In this document: in pieces, positions 1-4,843 of the stretch
Layout: each line of letters starts with the position of its first letter
Position numbering within the stretch: position 1 is the stretch's first letter
DNA from: Flavobacteriales bacterium
Lineage (GTDB): Bacteria > Bacteroidota > Bacteroidia > Flavobacteriales_E > Vicingaceae
NCBI GenBank assembly: GCA_002402165.1
Contig: NVVI01000034.1
Coordinates: 691 to 6,300 of the forward strand
Direction of reading: 5' to 3'
Length of the DNA stretch: 5,610 nt
Made by a program: the position numbers and the translations under genes
The notes under the pieces: generated by a model
What the model saw: the letters and a program-made list of their open reading frames with translations, nothing else
Told to the model about the DNA's origin: nothing
Database searches by the model: none

Positions 1-102
1 TTCATAATGGCTAATTATAAGGACAAAATGATAAACTTTATAAAATATAAAGTTTGCTTAGAATCACGTATTTCAAAATTTACGGAGGATTGTCTTGAAT
101 AA
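1..102 (+). CDS. possible 3' end of an unknown gene (partial)
   Basis: The first plus-strand frame is open from the window edge for 33 codons and ends in TAA at 100-102. The other five frames are broken by stops within about the first 60 bases. The encoded tail is mixed hydrophobic and charged, ends in FTEDCLE, and matches no family I recognise. In DNA this AT-rich a 33-codon open stretch can occur by chance, so this is only a candidate C-terminus of a gene lying to the left. Two weak hairpins downstream (141-161 and 179-204) could belong to its 3' end, although neither is followed by a proper T tract. Confidence 0.22.
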   Translation, partial: FIMANYKDKMINFIKYKVCLESRISKFTEDCLE

Positions 103-430
103 CGAAAATTTAGAAGCGTTGGATTTGTGTGGACTATTTACTTTGCTGCCAAAAAGCAAAGCAAGCCTAATAATAGTTTTGTTGCTTTTGTAAAAAGCTT
201 ACAAACCTTTAATTAGGTGCAGACATAATATACATTATAATTGACTAAACGAACTATCTGATTGTTATATACTTAGCTATCGTTTTGTCTTATAATTAAT
301 ATTATGTTAAATAGCTTATGAACGAATGAGAAATGAATTATATTGTATACACTCACCTATTTTTTATAGAACATACATTTTACAATTAGTTTAACTAGAT
401 TTGTTCACTTAAATTATAAAACTATAAACA
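103..430. other. AT-rich intergenic region with weak hairpins, no gene seen
   Basis: I see no convincing protein or RNA gene in this stretch. It holds a 7-bp perfect hairpin (CTTTGCT 141-147 with AGCAAAG 155-161), a smaller one (GCTTTT 184-189 with AAAAGC 193-198, flanked by TTGT and ACAA), and an imperfect 10-bp inverted repeat (GACTAAACGA 243-252 and TCGTTTTGTC 280-289, one mismatch, 27-base spacer). The right end carries the likely promoter of the lipoprotein gene that starts at 431. No tRNA arm, CRISPR repeat or transposon end is visible. Confidence 0.6.
396..403 (+). promoter_or_regulatory. Bacteroidota -7 box (TAGATTTG) for the lipoprotein gene
   Basis: TAGATTTG matches the Bacteroidota housekeeping consensus TAnnTTTG exactly. 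It ends 27 bases before the ATG at 431, which would leave a short, A/T-rich leader without a Shine-Dalgarno sequence, as is usual in this phylum. No good TTG or TTTG is seen about 19 bases further upstream, so the -33 half is weak or absent. Confidence 0.5.
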
Positions 431-691
431 ATGAAAAAAACAATTTTAATAGCTTCTTCTGCTATGCTTTTAATGGCATGTGGACCAGATGCTGCAAAAA
501 CAAAAGCCATGAGTGGTTATGCTGGTGATGTATGTGCTTGTGCTTTTGAATCAACAACTACTGAAGAATGGGAAAAATGCAATGACCAGCGTAAGGATTT
601 CTTTTCTAAGTTTGAATTAGATGTGGATGATGCTGATGCAAACAAAACTAATGACATTATGTTTGATTGCTTAATGGATCATCAAAAATAG
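431..691 (+). CDS. small cysteine-containing lipoprotein, function unknown
   Basis: An 86-residue protein with a clear type II (lipoprotein) signal peptide: basic MKK start, hydrophobic core at residues 5-16, and lipobox L14-M15-A16-C17 followed by G-P. The mature part is only about 70 residues, acidic (a DVDDADAD-like run at 64-69), and has four further cysteines at 35, 37, 50 and 80, enough for two disulfides in the periplasm or on the outer membrane. Residue 18 is Gly, not an inner-membrane retention Asp. I do not recognise a family. The gene appears monocistronic: it has its own -7 box and ends inside a terminator that it shares with the convergent gene. Its ACGP lipobox context resembles that of the Cys-rich lipoprotein at 4844-5254, but the rest does not align. 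The ATG at 431 is chosen because the signal peptide begins there. Confidence 0.85.
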   Translation: MKKTILIASSAMLLMACGPDAAKTKAMSGYAGDVCACAFESTTTEEWEKCNDQRKDFFSKFELDVDDADANKTNDIMFDCLMDHQK

Positions 692-714
692 GATACTTGA
701 AAAATTATCCTATT
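687..714. terminator. bidirectional intrinsic terminator between convergent genes
   Basis: A perfect 9-bp stem, AATAGGATA (687-695) with TATCCTATT (706-714), encloses a 10-base loop. On the plus strand it is followed by GTCTTTTAAT; on the minus strand the stem runs into TTTTTGAT. It therefore suits termination of both the lipoprotein gene and the sigma-linked operon. The left arm includes the TAG stop of the lipoprotein gene (689-691). Confidence 0.75.
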
Positions 715-719
715 GTCTT

Positions 720-2924
720 TTAATCTATTATCTCAAATACACACCTAAATCCTACCCAACAATTTGCTTTGGTGTACTTATAATCTTTTTCGGTGGTAGC
801 ATCTTTCTCCTGATGATTCCATGCACCACCTTTCGCAATCCCTTTTTCTGAAATCATTTCGGCCACATTACCAATCATGTTGTATATACCATATTTATTT
901 GGCCAATACGATGTTACTAGTGCTGTTACATCTGCACCATTTTTAGCTATCGATTCTTTTATTGTTTCTTTGTCGTTTCTTTTTATATTAACCCTATAGC
1001 TATATGCATATTTTCCTTCTAATTTTTTTAATATTTTTTCTGAATAACTAGCATTTGCAATACGCTCCCATTCTTGTTTAGTTGGTAAACGGTATTTAAA
1101 ATTTGTTGGAAATATATCTTTCTTGTTTTTAATCTTTTGTTTTTTATACAATTCTTTAACTCTATCAGTTCTCCACTTACAAAACGCTACAGCTTGCTCG
1201 TAAGTTATCCCAACTACTGGGTAATTATTGTATGCAGGATGCCTATAGTAATGTTTTACAAAAGGCTCATTATAAGCTAACTTCGATTTCCAAACCATTG
1301 TATCTAGTAAAGCCTCTTTGTGTTGCTTAGATTCCTTTCCATGAGTTCTTAAATTCCAGGTTACATACTCCTTCCAATTAAAATTAGTAACCTCTGTTTT
1401 ATCAAAATACAGGTTAGAAGAAATCTTTGCAGTTCCTGGAGGTATTACTGTTATATCTGGAATGTAGGTATAATTATTACTACCTAAAAATGTCATTACA
1501 GGTCTAAAGCCTACATCAACAGAAGGTTTTTCAAGTCCTTTAAAACGGTCTTTACCTTGTATTATCTGTAATTCTTGTCCTATACTTGTCCAACTTCCTC
1601 CTTTAGTTCCAGGTGTCATGTTCTCATCTTTATTGTAAACCATTTCTGCTACATTTCCACTCATGCAATACAATCCAAAATCATTTGGATTGTATGATTC
1701 AACTTTTGCAGTATGAAAAGCTCCATCACATATATAACAATATTCATAGAATTTCTCTCCCTCCTGTCTATAAGATTCAGGTCGATTAGGTTTGAAATTT
1801 GCCATATAATAACCATTAGAATTTATTAAATTCGGACCTCCCCAAGGATATAGAAAATCTTCTTTTCCTCCTTGTGCTGCATACACCCATTCAATATCAG
1901 TTGGAATGCGTACATCATTAACAGCATCATAATTATTAACTTTATTTAATTCTGTAGTAAACCATTTGCAGTACATTTCAGCTCCTTTTCTACTCATTGC
2001 TACTACTGGGTAATGATCGTAAGCAGCATGAGAGAAATAATGCGTTTGCATGGGCTTATTATAACTATAAGGGTAGTCTTTCATCCATCTTGTCTGATCT
2101 GGCTTTGCTATTAAAAACTCATCCTTTCTGCCTTGTATTAATAAATCAAATAAAAAAGTTCGATACTCCAAATTAGTAACTTCAGTTTGTTTCATATAAA
2201 AAGGTTGTACAGATACGTTCTTTTCTTTGTATTGCATCGTTCCCATAGGAATAAACAAAAATCCTTTTGGGTCTGGCTGATACCATTGCTCACGACCTTT
2301 CTTTCCTATGAATTTACCATTCCCTTTTCTGCTCTTTTTAACCTTTCCAAACATTTTAACTTTTTGTCTATTGTTTGCTTGTATTTCTGTATAGTTTAAA
2401 TTTGGAAAACGATAAGCTGTATCTACCATAAATTCGTTTTTTCTTTCAGATTTATTCAGTTCTAGTTGATACTTTTTTAAGCTGTCAATGGAAATTACTG
2501 GTTCCATTATTTTTAATGCCAACTCCACTTTTACATCATATATTTCTTTTAGATTGGCAGGTAATTGATTAACTTTTTCAAAATGAGCTTTAACTACTTG
2601 TTTATGTTCTTTTTCAATTGATTCTTCCTCAGTATAGCTAAATTCAGCTACTACCTGTTCGGTTGTTGTATTAAGTTTAGCTGGTTCGGCATCATTCATG
2701 AGCACCATTATTGCTCCTACTGTTATTGCACTTATCGTTGTTATCATAATCAATGTTTTAAGGTTAGAAAACTGAGCAAGATTCCCTCCTGTTGAAACAC
2801 TACTACTAATGTTTTCTATTGAGTTGACAAATTGCTCCTTAGTTTCTTCAAAAGAAACTTTAGAAGGTTCATTTTTGGCTTGATTAAACAATTCGTCTAA
2901 CCTTTTGTTATTATCTTGTTCCAT
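720..2924 (-). CDS. membrane protein with two SUMF1/FGE-like (GldJ/GldK-like) domains; putative anti-sigma partner
   Basis: A 734-residue protein. Residues 1-55 form a charged, probably cytoplasmic segment (KRLDELFNQAKNEP, then FEETKEQF). Residues 57-76 are a single hydrophobic helix with no lipobox. Residues 77-220 are a linker, basic at 186-211. Two formylglycine-generating-enzyme/SUMF1 domains follow. Domain 1 (about 222-478) shows YMKQTEVTN (243-251), YPVVAMSRKGAEMYCKW (305-321), RIPTDIEW, GLYCMSGNVAEM (417-428), KGGSW and VGFRP. Domain 2 (about 485-730) shows FDKTEVTN (507-514), YPVVGITYEQAVAFCKWRT (568-586), YRLPTKQEW, GIYNMIGNVAEM (679-690), KGGAW and VGFRC. Neither domain has the Cys pair expected after the GG(S/A)W motif in catalytic FGE, so enzymatic activity is unlikely. 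HPAY...YPVVG and WRTDRV recall GldJ/GldK of gliding and type IX secretion. The gene overlaps the upstream sigma gene by 14 bases, which suggests the N-terminus binds that sigma factor. The anti-sigma role is inferred from layout, not from a recognised domain. Confidence 0.85.
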   Translation of the reverse strand: MEQDNNKRLDELFNQAKNEPSKVSFEETKEQFVNSIENISSSVSTGGNLAQFSNLKTLIMITTISAITVGAIMVLMNDAEPAKLNTTTEQVVAEFSYTEEESIEKEHKQVVKAHFEKVNQLPANLKEIYDVKVELALKIMEPVISIDSLKKYQLELNKSERKNEFMVDTAYRFPNLNYTEIQANNRQKVKMFGKVKKSRKGNGKFIGKKGREQWYQPDPKGFLFIPMGTMQYKEKNVSVQPFYMKQTEVTNLEYRTFLFDLLIQGRKDEFLIAKPDQTRWMKDYPYSYNKPMQTHYFSHAAYDHYPVVAMSRKGAEMYCKWFTTELNKVNNYDAVNDVRIPTDIEWVYAAQGGKEDFLYPWGGPNLINSNGYYMANFKPNRPESYRQEGEKFYEYCYICDGAFHTAKVESYNPNDFGLYCMSGNVAEMVYNKDENMTPGTKGGSWTSIGQELQIIQGKDRFKGLEKPSVDVGFRPVMTFLGSNNYTYIPDITVIPPGTAKISSNLYFDKTEVTNFNWKEYVTWNLRTHGKESKQHKEALLDTMVWKSKLAYNEPFVKHYYRHPAYNNYPVVGITYEQAVAFCKWRTDRVKELYKKQKIKNKKDIFPTNFKYRLPTKQEWERIANASYSEKILKKLEGKYAYSYRVNIKRNDKETIKESIAKNGADVTALVTSYWPNKYGIYNMIGNVAEMISEKGIAKGGAWNHQEKDATTEKDYKYTKANCWVGFRCVFEIID

Positions 2925-3438
2925 TTTTCACCTCCTTTTTGTAATCAGATTCAAACGTTAAAATTTCAACCAATTTTGCTCTACCCCTTTTCAATCGTTG
3001 TTTTACAGCAGACTCTGAAGCATTTTGTAGCTCCATAATCTCTTTGATTGAAAAACCAGAAATTTCAAACAAAATAATACACTCCCGTTGTTGTTCTGGT
3101 AAGATTGCTAATGCTTTATGCAACATGTACACTTCAGCATCTCTTTCTGTTTTTGCATTTACATCCTGTAAATCAAAATTAGTTGGATCAGCTATTGAAT
3201 CTTCTTTCTTTTTTTTGTGATGGTTAGCTAATACCCGTACACTTATCCCTATTAAAAATGACAAGAAAGCTTTTTCTGATTTTAAAGAATCTAATTTTTG
3301 AAACGCTACTAATAAAGTGTCATTCATCAAATCTTGATACTCCATTTTCCCAAACACTCTTGCCCTACAGAAACGCTCAAATCTATCATGAACCGGTTCG
3401 TAGAGTTGTAAGAAATGTTTTTGTTTATTTTTTGCCAT
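2911..3438 (-). CDS. ECF-type RNA polymerase sigma factor (sigma-70 family)
   Basis: A 175-residue cytoplasmic protein of normal ECF length. Region 2 is at about residues 11-78: DLMNDTLLVAFQKLDSL (36-52) is the core-binding and -10 recognition helix area, followed by FLSFLIGISVRVLANHHKKK. Region 4 is at about 103-160: LPEQQRECIILFEISGFSIKE and then a helix-turn-helix ending SAVKQRLKRGRAKL (143-156), which should read the -35 element. Regions 1 and 3 are absent, as in ECF factors. The stop lies inside the next gene (14-base overlap), a layout typical of sigma/anti-sigma pairs. The start is uncertain: ATG at 3438 is preferred, but an in-frame TTG at 3447 adds three residues (MIL) and has AGAAAGG six bases upstream. 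No clear housekeeping -7 box precedes the gene; instead the upstream region has several TGTAAC-like motifs that could be its own target, so autoregulation is plausible but unproven. Confidence 0.92.
   Translation of the reverse strand: MAKNKQKHFLQLYEPVHDRFERFCRARVFGKMEYQDLMNDTLLVAFQKLDSLKSEKAFLSFLIGISVRVLANHHKKKKEDSIADPTNFDLQDVNAKTERDAEVYMLHKALAILPEQQRECIILFEISGFSIKEIMELQNASESAVKQRLKRGRAKLVEILTFESDYKKEVKNGTR
2928..2937 (-). promoter_or_regulatory. strong Shine-Dalgarno site for the SUMF1-domain gene, inside the sigma gene
   Basis: Read on the minus strand, AAGGAGGTGA is fully complementary to the canonical 16S rRNA 3' tail. The GGAGG core lies 6 bases before the ATG at 2924. The site falls within the last codons of the sigma gene, so ribosomes finishing the sigma gene would expose or reuse it. 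It fixes the start of the downstream gene and suggests coupled translation. Such a site is unusual in Bacteroidota, where most genes lack a Shine-Dalgarno sequence. Confidence 0.85.
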
Positions 3439-3462
3439 TAATATCAAATGTTGCCTTTCTAT

Positions 3463-3537
3463 AATGTAAGTGTAACGTAAAGCGAAAAAGTTACATTGCC
3501 CTTAAATTTAATTGTTTTTTATTTCATCATGTAACAT
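3463..3537. promoter_or_regulatory. cluster of TGTAAC-like motifs in the divergent promoter region
   Basis: The 150 bases between the divergent sigma and Cys-rich genes contain repeated GTAA-type words: ATGTAAG (3464-3470), TGTAACG (3471-3477), the reversed GTTACATT (3490-3497) and ATGTAACAT (3529-3537). AATGTAA (3463-3469) and TGTAAC (3471-3476) each form a perfect inverted repeat with TTACATT/GTTACA at 3490-3497. TGTAAC is the type of word known as a -35 element for some ECF sigma factors (for example SigX of Bacillus). The copy at 3530-3535 lies 16 bases before CTATATTTA on the plus strand, a sensible promoter spacing for the 3589 gene. The cluster could equally be an operator. In other intergenic parts of the window I did not find the word. 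Confidence 0.42.
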
Positions 3538-3551
3538 ATTTTTTTTAATCC

Positions 3552-3559
3552 TATATTTA
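3552..3559 (+). promoter_or_regulatory. candidate -10/-7 element (TATATTTA) for the Cys-rich gene
   Basis: TATATTTA matches TAnnTTTG at seven of eight positions and ends 29 bases before the ATG at 3589. A TGTAAC word (3530-3535) sits 16 bases upstream, so it could serve either the housekeeping sigma factor or an ECF sigma factor. The sequence does not decide between them. Confidence 0.35.
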
Positions 3560-3588
3560 CTTTTCATTAATTCTAAATATAAAAAAAT

Positions 3589-3948
3589 ATGGATACTAAA
3601 AAAACAATTCTCGTATCAGTTTTAAGCACATTAGGTACAATGCTTATAGTTGCTATGATTATGCATATGTGCTGTGGTAATTGTGGTAAAAAAACAAGAT
3701 GTAGTAAAGATTCTACGCAATGTAGTCAGTCTTACGGTGATGCTTGCGAAAGTTCCTCTTCTTGCACTGCTTATTCAAAAAAATGTCATGCTAAAAAATC
3801 ATGTAAATACAGTAGTAAATCATGTGCTAAAGGATCTTCTCATAAAAAATGTTGTAAAGGTGATAATAAAAGCTGTTCAAAGTATTCAAAAGATGGCAAG
3901 AAAATAAAAATAATTAAGAAAGAAATTAAAGTAGATAAAGAAGAATAA
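3589..3948 (+). CDS. membrane-anchored Lys/Ser/Cys-rich small protein, unknown function
   Basis: A 119-residue protein. After MDTKK comes one hydrophobic helix (residues 6-27) without a lipobox or clear cleavage site, so it probably stays as a membrane anchor. Residues 28-96 hold 13 cysteines (28, 29, 32, 38, 45, 53, 59, 66, 72, 79, 88, 89, 96), most spaced 6-8 residues apart, in a Ser/Lys-rich, low-hydrophobicity background. The C-terminus (about 103-119) is a charged Lys/Glu tail (KKIKIIKKEIK). With about 25 Lys against 10 acidic residues it is strongly basic. A short 21-base repeat (AAATCATGT at 3796 and 3817) encodes KSC twice. No family is recognised. The cysteine content suggests metal or redox binding outside the membrane, but disulfide-linked structural roles are equally possible. 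It is divergent from the sigma operon and ends at a strong terminator. Confidence 0.8.
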   Translation: MDTKKTILVSVLSTLGTMLIVAMIMHMCCGNCGKKTRCSKDSTQCSQSYGDACESSSSCTAYSKKCHAKKSCKYSSKSCAKGSSHKKCCKGDNKSCSKYSKDGKKIKIIKKEIKVDKEE

Positions 3949-3967
3949 CCTACTTGTTATCTAATAC

Positions 3968-4005
3968 AAAAAAGCTCTAGCTATTATCGGCTAGAGCTTT
4001 TTTTT
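3968..4005. terminator. strong bidirectional terminator shared by convergent genes
   Basis: GCTCTAGC (3974-3981) pairs perfectly with GCTAGAGC (3990-3997) around an 8-base loop, and the stem is extended by A6/T6 flanks. A T8 tract follows on the plus strand (3998-4005) and T6 follows on the minus strand, so it can stop both the Cys-rich gene and the TerC gene. The hairpin lies within the last codons of the TerC gene: both arms are coding, and its TAG stop (3979-3977) sits in the left arm. Confidence 0.92.
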
Positions 4006-4753
4006 GTTGATTCTTTAAAAGTTTTTTCTGATACTGACCTTGAACAACATCTACAACTACTAATATAAAAATAACAAAGTAAAAGGTTGTTTTACTCATA
4101 GGTGTAATCTCTTCTCCAAGAATCTTTATATGAGCAATATGCCCCCCTTCTGTTAAAAGCATAATTCCTACCACAAAAAGAATGAATAGACCTAAAACCT
4201 CATACATTCTATTTTTCTTTAAGAACTCTGCCACATGACCCGATAGCCATATCATCATTATTCCACTTATTACAATTGCTGTAGCCATTACCCAAAACAC
4301 ATCAGTTAATGCCATAGCACTAAGTATAGAGTCAAAAGAAAAAACAACATTCATAATAACTATCATAACGATAATTTTACTTGTTGATGTTTTCTTACCT
4401 CCCACTCCATCTAATTCATGATCGCCTAACATATGCCATATTTCCTTAATAGCTGTATATATTATAAAAATACCACCAAGCAACACAATAATACTATGTA
4501 CATTTGGATTCATATGAAATATTCCTTCAATTTCAAATTCACCAATAGGTTTTTGAAAATATTTTATAACAGAAACCAATACAAATAGTAAAACTATTCG
4601 GAGTATAATCGCAATGGCAATACCAAGAGTTCTCACTCTTTTTTGATCTTCCTCTGGTGCTCTTTTAGATTCTAAAGAAATGTAGAGTAAATTATCAAAC
4701 CCTAATACAGCTTGTAAAAGGATAAGCAACATTAATGTAATTATATCTTCCAT
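3977..4753 (-). CDS. TerC-family integral membrane protein, putative metal exporter
   Basis: A 258-residue protein with about seven membrane helices (roughly 3-25, 42-64, 86-106, 126-149, 152-172, 185-201, 222-239), the size and topology of the TerC family. The family hallmarks are two acidic motifs inside membrane segments: QAVLGFDNLLYISLES (14-29) in helix 1 and NVVFSFDSILSAMAL (135-149) in helix 4. The two intramembrane Asp residues (D20, D141) are the expected ion ligands. A charged loop (RAPEEDQKRVR, 31-41) follows helix 1, and a His/Asp/Glu-bearing loop lies near 107-115. Known members include tellurite-resistance TerC and manganese exporters such as Alx and the Bacillus MeeF/MeeY proteins; which substrate applies here cannot be read from sequence. 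It has its own -7 box and is separated from the upstream Cys-rich lipoprotein gene by a terminator, so it is probably monocistronic. The last six residues (ALADNS) are encoded by the terminator hairpin. Confidence 0.9.
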   Translation of the reverse strand: MEDIITLMLLILLQAVLGFDNLLYISLESKRAPEEDQKRVRTLGIAIAIILRIVLLFVLVSVIKYFQKPIGEFEIEGIFHMNPNVHSIIVLLGGIFIIYTAIKEIWHMLGDHELDGVGGKKTSTSKIIVMIVIMNVVFSFDSILSAMALTDVFWVMATAIVISGIMMIWLSGHVAEFLKKNRMYEVLGLFILFVVGIMLLTEGGHIAHIKILGEEITPMSKTTFYFVIFILVVVDVVQGQYQKKLLKNQQKKALADNS

Positions 4754-4769
4754 TGTTTATTATTTAAAG

Positions 4770-4800
4770 CAAAAATACTTCGATTTTTAATATAAAAAAA
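4770..4800 (-). promoter_or_regulatory. promoter of the TerC gene (-7 TATTTTTG, weak -33 TTTT)
   Basis: On the minus strand TATTTTTG (4777-4770) is an exact TAnnTTTG match ending 16 bases before the ATG at 4753. TTTT (4800-4797) stands 19 bases upstream, where TTTG is expected. The -33 part lies in the T tract of the preceding gene's terminator, so the two signals are packed end to end. A transcript from here would have a leader of roughly 10 bases, short but acceptable. Confidence 0.5.
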
Positions 4801-4821
4801 AGGAAGTAATTGCTTACTTCC
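4794..4821 (-). terminator. intrinsic terminator of the Cys/His-rich lipoprotein gene
   Basis: On the minus strand GGAAGTAA (4821-4814) pairs perfectly with TTACTTCC (4809-4802) around the tetraloop GCAA, followed at once by eight Ts (4801-4794). It lies 22 bases past the TAA of the lipoprotein gene. In the other direction there is no comparable T tract, so it works only on the minus strand. Confidence 0.9.
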
Positions 4822-4843
4822 CAAATTTATCTTTGTAAGATAA

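Noticed and set aside
62..193. Plus-strand open frame of 43 codons ending Leu-rich, with a possible TTG start at 95 after GGAGG
   Set aside because: It has no ATG, the Leu content follows from T/G-rich words, no protein family is evident, and there is no leucine gene downstream to support a leader peptide. Kept only as part of the low-interest hairpin finding.
2187..2399. Plus-strand 70-codon frame inside the SUMF1-domain gene
   Set aside because: It lies antisense to a well-supported domain-bearing gene, has no start signal, and its composition reflects the complement of Lys-rich codons.
3258..3464. Plus-strand 68-codon frame antisense to the sigma gene
   Set aside because: It is antisense to conserved sigma region 2 and has no promoter, Shine-Dalgarno sequence or recognisable product.
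3796..3825. Short direct repeats (AAATCATGT, 21 bases apart) as a possible CRISPR or mobile-element signature
   Set aside because: Only two copies of nine bases, in frame and coding for KSC twice. This is a protein-level repeat in a Cys-rich gene, not a CRISPR array.
3674..3907. Plus-strand 77-codon alternative frame inside the Cys-rich gene
   Set aside because: It overlaps the better frame, which has an N-terminal membrane helix and consistent cysteine spacing; the alternative is explained by the repetitive codons.
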